Source: MW101C3 sp943367595
GTDB taxonomy: Bacteria > Cyanobacteriota > Cyanobacteriia > PCC-6307 > Cyanobiaceae
Assembly: GCA_943367595.1 (NCBI GenBank)
Contig: CALRJS020000005.1
Coordinates: forward strand, 1 to 64,000
DNA length: 64,000 nucleotides
Direction: 5' to 3'
Position numbers and translations under genes: made by a program. Within the stretch, counting starts at the first letter, position 1. Each line of letters starts with the position of its first letter. Shown here piece by piece: positions 29,076-37,588 of the stretch. Under the pieces are notes generated by a model that was not told the origin of the DNA, made no database searches, and was given only the letters and a program-made list of their open reading frames with translations.

Positions 29076-29849
29076 ATGGTCTTCCAGGGTTCACACCGCC
29101 GCCGTGCTGCGGCCGTCATCAGGCCCCGACTCCGGGCCAGTGAGGCGGCGGCTTTTGCAACGACTGCTGCTGTCTCCTCTCTGTCTGCCGTTGCTGCTGT
29201 CTTCTCTTTGCCTGCCGTTGCTGCAGTTCCTGCTGCTGCAGTGGCCGCTGTTGCTGTGACCGCCGTCGTGCTTGGTGCCGGGCCTGTGGAGGCGCTGCCC
29301 CGGCAGGTGATCCTGCTGCGCCACGGCGACAAGGTGGCCTCCGGCGATGGCAACTACAACCTCTCAGCCCGCGGCTTCCTGCGCTCGATCAACCTGGGCC
29401 GGCTCCTTCCCGCCTGCTTCGGGCCTCCGACCCACATCCGCACCTTCTTCCTCAACCCCGAATCCAGCAAGAACGCCCGCAGCTACCAGAGCGCCGTGCC
29501 GCTCGGGGTGGCCACCGGGATCAACATTTCGATTGCCCAGTCGTCACGGGAAGGTTCCTTCATGGATGGGCAGGAGATCCTCAACCAGCCGACCTACAAG
29601 GGCGGCAACGTGGTGCTGTTCTGGGAGCACCGCCACATGCCGGAACTGGCCCGGGGTCTGGGCTGGGCGACGATGCCCGCCATCGGCGCGATGGAGTTCG
29701 ACCAGATCTTCGTGCTGCGCTACACCCAGCCGGGCGTTCCTCCCCGGGTGGAAAGCCTCAGCCAGCGCCGGCTGTTTGAGGCGCCCTGTTTCCGCCAGGC
29801 CCGCTCACCCCTGCCGGCCGTGCCACTGCCTCAGTCAGTGGCTCAGTAA
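29076..29849 (+). CDS. histidine-phosphatase-superfamily-like secreted protein
   Basis: 257 residues. The first 75 residues are very Ala/Val-rich and hydrophobic, a probable membrane-targeting or signal region containing a tandem duplication (SSLSAVAAV then FSLPAVAAV). The catalytic RHG box ILLRHGDK follows at about residue 82. The expected second active-site His may be EHRHMPE around 190. The conserved Arg after RHG is replaced by Asp-Lys, as in phytase-like or inactive members. Substrate unknown. A short repeat spans its stop codon. Confidence 0.7.
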   Translation: MVFQGSHRRRAAAVIRPRLRASEAAAFATTAAVSSLSAVAAVFSLPAVAAVPAAAVAAVAVTAVVLGAGPVEALPRQVILLRHGDKVASGDGNYNLSARGFLRSINLGRLLPACFGPPTHIRTFFLNPESSKNARSYQSAVPLGVATGINISIAQSSREGSFMDGQEILNQPTYKGGNVVLFWEHRHMPELARGLGWATMPAIGAMEFDQIFVLRYTQPGVPPRVESLSQRRLFEAPCFRQARSPLPAVPLPQSVAQ

Positions 29850-29895
29850 GTGGTGGTGGCGCTGCCTCAGTCAGTGGAGGCGCTGGCTCAGTAAG
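29826..29895. repeat. short tandem duplication between convergent genes
   Basis: CTGCCTCAGTCAGTGG occurs at 29826-29841 and 29862-29877, and GGCTCAGTAAG at 29840-29850 and 29885-29895. The first copy supplies the stop codon of the phosphatase-like gene and the second supplies that of the convergent flavodiiron gene. Confidence 0.75.
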
Positions 29896-31705
29896 CGGCG
29901 CCGCTGCGGCGCTGGTGCACGGCGGTGACACCGCTGCCGTCCAGCAGGCCGCCATGGCTCACCTGGGCGTACACCAGCCAGTGATCGCCGCATTCCATTC
30001 GCTGGCTCACGCTGGCCTCCAGCCAGGCCAGTGCGTCGGGCAGCACCGGCTGGCCCGCCGGGCTCTGCTCCAGTTCCAGACCCGCCAGCCGGTCGGCACC
30101 GGGGGGGTAGGGCTGCAGGAAGCGCTTCATCGGGCCGCTCTCGCGGCCTTCGGCCAGCACGTTGAGCACGAAGCGGTCGCCCACGTGCAGCAGGCTCTCC
30201 ACGGCGCGATCCTTGGCCACCGCCACCGTGAAGCCAGGGGGCGTGAAGCTGGCCTGGCTCACCCAGCTGGCCACCATGCCGCCGCTCAGGGCGGCCGCCC
30301 CTTCTCCCTTCACGCAGGTGAGCACGCAGAGTGAGCCCACCACCCGCCCGAGGGCCAGCACCGCCGGGTTGCTGCGGCTTTCGCTGAGGCCACCGGCCAC
30401 CACGCGCCGTTGACGCTTCTGCTGATTGAGCAGCTGCCGCCCCAGGGCCGTGCCCGTTTCCTCCATGCGCTTGAGCGTGGGCGGATCGGGGCTGAACTTC
30501 ACCCGGATCGGCTCGAAGGCGAAGCGGAAGCCGCCATCCCGCAGCTTGGTTTCCAGAAGATCAATGGCTTCACCGCTCCAGCCGAAGCTGCCGAACACCC
30601 CCACAGGCCGGGCGCGGTCGCCTTCGGCCAGCAGGGTGCCGAGCGCCGAAACGATCGGCGTGGGGGCGTGGCCGCCCAGGGTGGGGGAGCCGATCAGCAC
30701 CGCATCGCAGCTGCGGATCGCTTCCAGCAGCTGGTCGGGGGGAGCGAACTCGCAGTTGATGCTCTCCACGCGCACGCCCGTGCGCGCCACGCCCTGGGCG
30801 ATGGCATCGGCGAGGGCGGCGGTGTTGCCGTAGGCGCTGGCGTAGAGCAGCGCCACCGACAGGCGGGTTTTCTCGAGGTTCTCGCCCCAGCGCCGGTAAT
30901 CGGCCAGCAAGCTGCGCCAGCTCTCGGTGATCGCCGGGCCATGGCCGGGCGCGATGGTGCGGATCTCCAGTTCATCGAGCCGGTCGACCACCGTTTCCAC
31001 CTGGCGGGCCATCGGAGCCATCAGGCAGTCGTAGAAGTGACGCCGGTCTTCCTCGGTGCTGTCGCGATTGGCTTCCGCATAGGCCTCGCTGCAGAGATGG
31101 GCGGCGAAGAACTTGCCGCTCATCAGCAGGCCGGTGCGCTCCTCGAAGGCGATCAGGGCTCCGGGCCAGCGGGGCGTGGGGGCGGGCAGCAGGGTCAGGC
31201 GGAAGCCGCCAACCAGATCGCGGCTCACCTCGTGCTTCACCACATCGATCGGCGGCAGAGCAGGCAGTGGCGGCTCCTCCGCCTCGCTGCCCGGAGCAGG
31301 AGGCCGGCGCTGCTGCCACAGCTCCTCCACCAGCCGGGCGCCGGTGTTGGAGGCCACCAGCATCAGGGCGGGCCAGGCGGCCGCCAGCTCACGCAGCAGC
31401 GCCACCCGGTTGGGGTTGACGTGACCGACCACCACCTTGAGCGGCGCCTGCGCCGGCACCAGGGCGGCCAGCTGGGCGAGGAACGGCGCCGTGAAGGACG
31501 CGCCCGGGGGGTGCACCAGCACCGGCGGGATCTCCCGCTGGGCACTGTTGAGGCCGCCGGCGAACAGGAAGGCATTGGCGCTGGTGCCGCGCTCCAGGCC
31601 GTACTCCACCTCGAAGCGCAGCCGCTTGGGGCTGAGGCAGCGCAGGCAGGTCAGGCCGTCGTCCAGCGGAATGGCGATGACGCTGCGGTCGTCAGACGTT
31701 TGCAT
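29888..31705 (-). CDS. flv1: flavodiiron protein, Flv1 type
   Basis: 605 residues in cyanobacterial class C order: metallo-beta-lactamase-like domain, flavodoxin-like domain (VALLYASAYGNTAALADAIAQG) and C-terminal flavin reductase domain (GGMVASWVSQASFTPPGF). The canonical HxExDH ligand loop is replaced by GHVNPNRVALL, and other iron ligands are also altered, the known state of Flv1 or Flv4-type partners. Flv1 works with Flv3 as an electron sink that reduces oxygen downstream of photosystem I. It is separated from flv3 by a methyltransferase gene. Confidence 0.93.
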   Translation of the reverse strand: MQTSDDRSVIAIPLDDGLTCLRCLSPKRLRFEVEYGLERGTSANAFLFAGGLNSAQREIPPVLVHPPGASFTAPFLAQLAALVPAQAPLKVVVGHVNPNRVALLRELAAAWPALMLVASNTGARLVEELWQQRRPPAPGSEAEEPPLPALPPIDVVKHEVSRDLVGGFRLTLLPAPTPRWPGALIAFEERTGLLMSGKFFAAHLCSEAYAEANRDSTEEDRRHFYDCLMAPMARQVETVVDRLDELEIRTIAPGHGPAITESWRSLLADYRRWGENLEKTRLSVALLYASAYGNTAALADAIAQGVARTGVRVESINCEFAPPDQLLEAIRSCDAVLIGSPTLGGHAPTPIVSALGTLLAEGDRARPVGVFGSFGWSGEAIDLLETKLRDGGFRFAFEPIRVKFSPDPPTLKRMEETGTALGRQLLNQQKRQRRVVAGGLSESRSNPAVLALGRVVGSLCVLTCVKGEGAAALSGGMVASWVSQASFTPPGFTVAVAKDRAVESLLHVGDRFVLNVLAEGRESGPMKRFLQPYPPGADRLAGLELEQSPAGQPVLPDALAWLEASVSQRMECGDHWLVYAQVSHGGLLDGSGVTAVHQRRSGAAY

Positions 31706-31714
31706 AAGCCGAGC

Positions 31715-32494
31715 TCAGGGTCCTGCAGGTGTTGGAAGCTTTCGGGCGATGAACCCATAATTCTGACAGAAGCGATTCAGCGGGATCGACAGCAACGTGT
31801 CGAGGGCTTCCAGCGAAGCCACTGCCGGTGGACTGTTGCCGATGGCGGCCAATCGCCCGGAAAAGGTGTTCCTGGGCAGCACGCCATAACGCTCCAGTTC
31901 CAGCAACTCAAAGCCACTGCTCTGAACAAGCGATTGAATGTCTGTCGCGCTGAAGGTGTAGCGGTGGTGGTACTTCTTCGCCGCTCTCGCCAGTGCCTCC
32001 ACCAGGCTTCTTCTGTTGGGAAAGTGCGCGCAGATGAACAGGCCGCCCGGCTGCAGCACCCGGCGGATCTCCTGCAGGCTGGCCTGCTCCGCCCCCCCGA
32101 ATTCGCGCACGTGCTCGAGCACCCCGATCGACAACACCACCGCAAAGGAAGCGTCGGCAAACGGCAAGCTGGTGGGCTGGGCGCGATCACCCAGATGGAA
32201 CGAAAAGGCGCTCTGCTGGCTCAACAACGACAGCAGTGATGGCGGCCGGAAGGCATAGCCATGCACGGCGTCGAAGCCCTGATCACAGAGAAAGAGGGAA
32301 AAGTGGCCGTTACCGCAACCCCAATCCAGAACCGGAGCTTCCGGCTTGCAATAGTGGGCCACCTTCTGATAGGCCCATGCGTATTGATTGGCGCTGAAAA
32401 CAGAACCGAAATGCCCCCGTTTCTTCAGATCCTGGTCGGTGGTGGCGTGGCTGCTGAGCTTCTGCCAGGTGGTGGATGTGGGGGCTCGCTGCAT
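31715..32494 (-). CDS. class I SAM-dependent methyltransferase between flv1 and flv3
   Basis: 259 residues. Motif I is PVLDWGCGNGHFSLFL, and post-motif LSIGVLEHVREFG and LQPGGLFICAHFPN fit the UbiE/Methyltransf_11 group. It resembles polysaccharide- or lipid-linked methyltransferases rather than quinone enzymes. It begins 184 bases after the flv3 stop and ends 9 bases before the flv1 start, so it may be cotranscribed with flv1. Flv1 and flv3 are usually neighbours, so this gene is probably an insertion. Its base usage is slightly less GC-rich than the flv genes. Confidence 0.8.
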   Translation of the reverse strand: MQRAPTSTTWQKLSSHATTDQDLKKRGHFGSVFSANQYAWAYQKVAHYCKPEAPVLDWGCGNGHFSLFLCDQGFDAVHGYAFRPPSLLSLLSQQSAFSFHLGDRAQPTSLPFADASFAVVLSIGVLEHVREFGGAEQASLQEIRRVLQPGGLFICAHFPNRRSLVEALARAAKKYHHRYTFSATDIQSLVQSSGFELLELERYGVLPRNTFSGRLAAIGNSPPAVASLEALDTLLSIPLNRFCQNYGFIARKLPTPAGP

Positions 32495-32573
32495 CGGTGA
32501 TGTTGCATGGTGAGACAGTACCTGGGACTGGGCTGGGTGCCCCGCCGGAGGGGCTGGCGGGAGTCGGTGGTGG

Positions 32574-32661
32574 GGACTCGCTGGTGCGGAGTGTCTGGCG
32601 CAGAGTGCCTGATGGCAAGCCCTTGCTTTGGGTTGTGTGGCGCGGACTCGCTGATGCGGAG
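32574..32661. repeat. imperfect direct repeats downstream of flv3
   Basis: GGACTCGCTGGTGCGGAG at 32574-32591 returns as GGACTCGCTGATGCGGAG at 32644-32661, one mismatch. The gap 32495-32678 holds no supported gene. Confidence 0.65.
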
Positions 32662-32678
32662 CAGAGGTCAGCCGCCGC

Positions 32679-34433
32679 TCAGTAGTGGTTGCCCACCTTG
32701 CGGTGATGCACGGCCGTGGCGGCTTCGGTGTCGGACACCGTGCCCTCTTCCACTGCGGCGTAGATGATCCAGTGGTCGGGGGTTTCCATGCGCTGAACCA
32801 CCCGGCAACCCAGGAAGGCGAGGGCATCGCTGAGCACCGGACCACCGGCGGCGGCGCCCTCCAGGGTGGGCACTCCGGCGAAGCGGTCGGCGCCGGGAGG
32901 GAAGCGCTTGAGGAAATGGCGCAGCAGGGGCTGGTAGTTGTCTTCGCGCAGGATGTTGAGCACGAAGCGATCGTCCACCTGCATCAGCGCCTCGATGGCG
33001 CGGTCTTTGGCCACGGCGATCGAGAGGCCCGGTGGATCGAAGCTGGCCTGGCTCACCCAGCTGGCCACCATGGCGCTGCTGCGCTCCTCCTGGCGGGCGG
33101 TCACGATGTAGAGCCCACCGCTGAGTCGCCCCAGCGCCTTGTCCACATCGGCGTCGATTGCCTTCATGGCGGCAATCGTCTTTGCCTTGGTGAGCAGCTG
33201 GCCCAGGTCGGTGCCGGCCTCTTCGCAACGCTGGTAATCGTTGCCATCGGGGGCCTGGCGGATGCGCAGTGGCGCGAAGGCCTCCTTCTGGCCCAGGCCG
33301 CGCAGCTGGCTGGCCACGCTGTCGATCGGTTGATCGTTGCCGCCGAAGGCGTCGTAGCAGGCCACCCACTGCTTGGGCTTGAGCGCCGCCAGCAGTGTGC
33401 CGATCGATTGCTGCAGCTCCCCATCGGGGTTGGCCGGCCAGGTGGGCACCACCACGGCACTGGCCTCCCCCACCAGGGCGGCCAATTCCTGAGGGTCGGA
33501 GGCGCGCAGATCCACCAGCTGCACCTGGGCCTCCGCCTTGCCGATGCCGCGGGCGATCGCCTGGCTGAGCCGGTCACAGAAGCCGTATTGGCTCACATAA
33601 CAGACCGCCGCATAGGTTTCGCCGGCGCTGCGCTGGCTGCTCCAGTCGCGGTAGTCGCCGATCCAGAGGCGCAGGTGCTCACGCAGCAGTGGCCCGTGGC
33701 CGGTGGCGATCATGGCGATCTCGGGCAGAGCGTCCATGCGCTTGAGCGCCTGCAGCACGCTGCGGGCGTTGGGGCCCATCAGGCAGTCGTAATAGAAGCG
33801 GAAGTCGGGGGCAATGGCGCCGGGGTCGATGTCGAAGACATCGTTGCCGCAGTAATGGAGGCCGAAGGCATCGCAGGTGTACAGGATGCGGGTGCCGTGA
33901 TCGAACGAAAAGATCGTGTCGGGCCAGTGCAGGTTGGGGGCACTGAGGAATTCGAAGCGGTGCGCCACACCGCTCTCGGGATTCGTGCCCAGATCGAGCT
34001 CCTCCCCGCTTTTCACCGCGCGGCTGCGGAAGGGGCGGTGCACCTGGTCGGCCAGGTAGGCGATCGCCACCTTGGAGGCCACGATCTCGATCTCCGGGTT
34101 GCGGTCGAGCAGGGCGCCGATCAGGCCGGAGTGGTCGGGTTCGGTGTGGGACACGATCAGGAAATCGATCGCGGCCGGATCGATCTGCTGCTCCAGCAGC
34201 GGCAGCCAGGTGCCCTCGAACTTGGCGTGGCTGGTGTCGATCAGGGCGGTGCGTTCCCCCCGCACCAGGAAGGCGTTGTAGGTGGTGCCGTTGCGCAGGC
34301 CGAACTCGATGTCGAAGCGGCTGCGGTCCCAGTCGAGCGAGCGGAGCGTGGTGGTGTCGGGCCCGATCGGCTCGCACTGCAACGAGAGGCGGGGCGGGGC
34401 GGGGGGCGCAGCGGCCGTGGCGACGGGTGTCAT
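32679..34433 (-). CDS. flv3: flavodiiron protein, Flv3 type
   Basis: 584 residues from the ATG at 34433; a TTG at 34472 would add 13 residues. It carries the intact di-iron loop HTEPDHSGLI and later His/Asp ligands (ATGHGP), then a flavodoxin-like domain and a flavin-reductase domain (AMVASWVSQASFDPPG). With canonical ligands it is the catalytic partner expected for the Flv1/Flv3 heterodimer that reduces oxygen to water. It is the first gene of the flv3-methyltransferase-flv1 order on the minus strand. Confidence 0.95.
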   Translation of the reverse strand: MTPVATAAAPPAPPRLSLQCEPIGPDTTTLRSLDWDRSRFDIEFGLRNGTTYNAFLVRGERTALIDTSHAKFEGTWLPLLEQQIDPAAIDFLIVSHTEPDHSGLIGALLDRNPEIEIVASKVAIAYLADQVHRPFRSRAVKSGEELDLGTNPESGVAHRFEFLSAPNLHWPDTIFSFDHGTRILYTCDAFGLHYCGNDVFDIDPGAIAPDFRFYYDCLMGPNARSVLQALKRMDALPEIAMIATGHGPLLREHLRLWIGDYRDWSSQRSAGETYAAVCYVSQYGFCDRLSQAIARGIGKAEAQVQLVDLRASDPQELAALVGEASAVVVPTWPANPDGELQQSIGTLLAALKPKQWVACYDAFGGNDQPIDSVASQLRGLGQKEAFAPLRIRQAPDGNDYQRCEEAGTDLGQLLTKAKTIAAMKAIDADVDKALGRLSGGLYIVTARQEERSSAMVASWVSQASFDPPGLSIAVAKDRAIEALMQVDDRFVLNILREDNYQPLLRHFLKRFPPGADRFAGVPTLEGAAAGGPVLSDALAFLGCRVVQRMETPDHWIIYAAVEEGTVSDTEAATAVHHRKVGNHY

Positions 34434-34568
34434 GCCTGGTGCCTCGGGTGAGAACGGGTCGGTGGCGCTCAACCTAAGAACAGCGGCGGGGAAGCAGGTC
34501 GTGTGTTCGATTGGAGCTCCTAATGCCCGCCACAGGCCAGAACGATCAACGCCGGGCGGTCCCGGCCC

Positions 34569-35456
34569 TCAGGGGTTGCAGTGCGGGCAGTGCTGCGGAT
34601 CGGCCTGCAGCAGCCCATCCCTGCGCGGATGCTCCTCACTGGCTTCGCAGCGAACACAGCCGAAACGCTCCGCCCGCACTAGCGAGGTGGGGCTGCCGCA
34701 CCAGTCGCAGGGCAGTCCCGGCAGGGCCTCCACCGGCCCCCAGCCCGGTGCGCCGCAGGCGGGGCAGGGGGTGGCGATGCGCCGCGCCAGCCGGAAGGTG
34801 AGGGCGCGGATCGCGGCCATGCGGGTGGGGTTGCAGTGGGCCCGCATGTCCGTTTCCACCAGCGCCAGGCCATCGGCGGACGCGGCGCTGGCCTGCTCGA
34901 TCGCCTGCGTCAGCTCTGCGGCGCTGCCGACCCCCTTGCGCAGGAACGGCTCAGCAGCGGGCTGATGGGGACGCACGATCACGGCATGGCGCGGGAAGCC
35001 GATGCGCGTCAGCCAGGCCTCAAGCGACGTGCCGGGGGCCGCGGTGCAATGGTCGAAGTTCGTGCGGCAGCCGCTCAGCCGCTCGGTGATCACCAGGTCG
35101 TGGCGGCGGTCCACCCAGGTCATCCACTCGGTGGCCAGGGGCAGGAAAGGGAGCGCCGGGTGGGGTCCGAAGCTGCCTTCGCTGGCAAGGCCGAGGTCGA
35201 GCCCGGTGGCCGCCATGCCCGCCTCCGCCTTGAGGCGACAGGTGGTGGCGGCATCCGCCGGGCGGGGCCGTTCGCCGCTGAAGGTGCCGAGGCTGTCGGT
35301 GTCAAAGCCGTCGGCGAGTACCAGCTCCACGCCGAGGGCCCGGCGCAGCGGCCGGGCGATCACCCGTTCCTTGCCATGGCAGGTGGCCAGGCTGACGCGT
35401 TGCCCGCACGCACTCCAGGCGGCAATGGCTGAAGTGGCGCCCGGGGCCGCACTCAC
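34569..35456 (-). CDS. DUF6671-like protein with C-terminal zinc ribbons
   Basis: 295 residues from a GTG. The N-terminal domain opens RVSLATCHGKERVIARPL, characteristic of a conserved family of unknown role that I recognise as DUF6671. The C-terminus has several Cys pairs (CPACG, CDWCG, CVRC, CPHC) that likely bind two zincs. Conserved acidic and basic residues (VETDMRAHCNPTRM) suggest a nucleotide- or metal-dependent enzyme, but none is assigned. It lies upstream of no clear partner. Confidence 0.75.
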   Translation of the reverse strand: MSAAPGATSAIAAWSACGQRVSLATCHGKERVIARPLRRALGVELVLADGFDTDSLGTFSGERPRPADAATTCRLKAEAGMAATGLDLGLASEGSFGPHPALPFLPLATEWMTWVDRRHDLVITERLSGCRTNFDHCTAAPGTSLEAWLTRIGFPRHAVIVRPHQPAAEPFLRKGVGSAAELTQAIEQASAASADGLALVETDMRAHCNPTRMAAIRALTFRLARRIATPCPACGAPGWGPVEALPGLPCDWCGSPTSLVRAERFGCVRCEASEEHPRRDGLLQADPQHCPHCNP

Positions 35457-36029
35457 GCTCCTGCAACCAACAGCACAGGCAAACTACGCCGCCGCAGCAA
35501 GCGCGGCCAGAGGCATGACAAACGAAGGAGCAGGGATGGCCCGTGCGGCTTTCATCAACGGCCCTGATCGCCTGCATTGTGAATCCTGTGGTTCGGCACC
35601 GCCCAAACCTGAACACGATCCCTAGTCTTTCCCGGTCTCCAGCAGATCGCCTCACCCTTCATCACCCACACCGGGGCGCTGACCCTGCTCCAGCAAGCCT
35701 CGATTCACCCCTGTTTCTACAGCTCCGGAGACGATTGGACCTGTTTCATAGGTTCCTCTCTCCAGATCCTGCGAACCACGCCTCTCCTCCACTCCCCTGC
35801 AGAAAGGCACTGAGCTGATCGTCTCAGAGCCGAAAGCCGGGCCTGACGTCACAGCTTCTCCGGCAGCCAGCCAGAGAAGCAGTTGGCGATGTCCACCACG
35901 ACAGGAAGGTTGTGGATACCGCACAGCCGCAGGTGGGCTGCCATCACCCGGCCGACCATGTGCGGCTTGCGGATCACACGTGCCAGTCGGACTTGCGAGT
36001 CAGACTGACAAGGAGGACTCAAGCAAGAA
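35457..36029. other. intergenic region without a supported gene
   Basis: No ORF here looks protein-like. One short reading frame at 35536-35625 (29 codons) has a GAAGGAG ribosome site and a CESCG pair, but evidence is thin. Long opposite-strand frames through here are mostly repeat translation. Confidence 0.5.
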
Positions 36030-36205
36030 GCTTGCACAGCGGGCCGATGCTGTGGACTGACACAGCAGACCGATGCGGTGAGCTGGCACAGCAGCCCTAT
36101 CCGGTGAGCTTGCACATCGGGCTGGTGCACAGAACTGATGCACCGGGCTGATTCAGAGGCCTGATTCAGAGGGCTGATGCAGCGGACTCGCGTTGCGGGC
36201 TGATG
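36030..36205. repeat. degenerate tandem repeats upstream of the Crp-like gene
   Basis: About six diverged units of roughly 25-31 bases around the core GCACAGCAGACCGATGCGG, drifting to GCACATCGGGCTGGTGCAC and GATTCAGAGGGCTGATGCAG. Unit length and phase vary, so this is not a CRISPR array. Confidence 0.6.
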
Positions 36206-36260
36206 CCGCTGGTTTGTACGAATGGTTTCACTCTCTCGTCGCCACTGGCGGCCACCCACC

Positions 36261-36827
36261 ATGACGAACCAGCCACCCATGCGGACGCTCAAGCTCACTC
36301 TGGAATCCAGGAGCCTGGTGCCCTCGGTGCACTGCTGGAGAGTGAATGATGGGTACGTTCGCACCAACACCTGGTCGCCGGATGGAGAGGTGGTCACCAT
36401 CGGATTAGCGGGCCCCGGTGACCTCTTGCCACCCCTGAGGCCCGAGTGGCAACCCAGCGAGAGGGCCTGCCTGACAAGAACCCTGCTGGTGGAGGTGACA
36501 CCTTCACAGGAGGAGTTGACAGCCTCGCTCCACAGCCAGATCGCCCAGATGACCACCCTGCTGAGGATCGGTCGGTTGCGTCCGGTCGACACCCGGCTTC
36601 TGCATCTGCTGCGCTGGATCGGCGAGCGCTTCGGCATCGTCACCAGCCGGGGAATCCTGCTGTCGCTTCAGGAGATGAACCTGACGCATCGCGTGCTGGC
36701 CGAGATCTGCGGCACGACGCGTGTGAGCATCACCAAAGCCCTGAGCCACTACAAGACCGCAGGAATGATCGGGATGCAAGGAGAGGCTGACCTGCTGCTG
36801 CCGCATCCCCATCGGACGCTGTATTGA
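36261..36827 (+). CDS. Crp/Fnr-family transcription regulator
   Basis: 188 residues. A weak cyclic-nucleotide-binding-like N-terminal barrel (VNDGYVRTNTWSPDGEVVTIGLAGPGDLLP) leads to the C-terminal HTH LSLQEMNLTHRVLAEICGTTRVSITKALSHYK, close to NtcA and the smaller cyanobacterial Crp homologues. It is shorter than NtcA and probably lacks a typical effector pocket. The nrtABCD operon follows after 760 bases, so a role in nitrogen-source control is plausible. The ATG at 36261 is preferred to the ORF opening at 36222. Confidence 0.85.
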   Translation: MTNQPPMRTLKLTLESRSLVPSVHCWRVNDGYVRTNTWSPDGEVVTIGLAGPGDLLPPLRPEWQPSERACLTRTLLVEVTPSQEELTASLHSQIAQMTTLLRIGRLRPVDTRLLHLLRWIGERFGIVTSRGILLSLQEMNLTHRVLAEICGTTRVSITKALSHYKTAGMIGMQGEADLLLPHPHRTLY

Positions 36828-36929
36828 GAGCAGCAGGTGCATCTGCGCCTGAGCCCGCAGGGGAGCAGTGAGCGCATGGCATGGGAGTTGCTGGCAAGTC
36901 GTGGGGAGTGGGCAGGGGGTAGCGCGTTG

Positions 36930-37240
36930 ATACCGAGACGCCGGAATGCGGCAACGCGATCGGGCGGTGCGGATTGATGTTGCGTCGGGTAACGCAGTGG
37001 GGTTGTGCGTTGGGTAGCGCGCGGAGCGCAGCATTGGGTCGTGCGTTAGAGCAAAGCGCTGGGGCCTGGCGTTGGATCGCGCAAGGAGCCTTGCGTTGGG
37101 TCATGCATGAGGCCGTGCATTGGGCCATGCGACGGGTCGTGCGATAGAGCCAGGTGTTGGTGCCGGGCACTGGAGGCGTGCGCTGGGGCCTGGTATTGGG
37201 GCCTGATATTGGGGCCACTGGAATCGCGCCATTGGGTTGA
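36930..37240. repeat. degenerate GC-rich repeats upstream of nrtA
   Basis: Many diverged copies of a short core such as TTGCGTTGGGTCATGC, TGCGTTGGGTAGCGC and TGTGCGTTGGGTAG, about 17-25 bases apart, within the 760-base gap after the Crp-like gene. The opposite-strand frame through it is repeat translation. The remainder (36828-37588) holds no supported gene. Confidence 0.6.
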
Positions 37241-37588
37241 TGCTGCCTGGAAGCGGCTTGTCTCCTGGAAAGGGGACAGTTGAGTGAAGACCCAGCCGCA
37301 GACTTGGCCAGGGAGCCATTGCTCCAGCGGCTGAATATCCATTCATAGGCCAGGCTGATCGGTGCGATTGGCAATGCTTCAGCACCAAAGCACCCAGCCG
37401 ATTCTGTCAGGCATTACCTTCTCTCGACCGCCGCAACGGTGACCCATGCTCCATCCCTAGGGCCGCCCATTCGGCCATGCATCCTTCACCGCATGGCCGG
37501 CAGTTTTGTAGAGCCCGGCTTCGTTGACGCCCGGCATTACTGGATCTGACGTCCAGCCGACAACATCATTCTCCCTATCCAAATTCCG

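Noticed and set aside
36030..37240. CRISPR array
   Set aside because: Units are diverged, of variable length, with no unique equal-sized spacers and no cas genes.
35849..37374. Minus-strand frames across the repeat arrays
   Set aside because: They are repeat translation with no family or ribosome site.
37241..37588. NtcA site (GTA-N8-TAC) upstream of nrtA
   Set aside because: No good match was found by eye in the region before the start.
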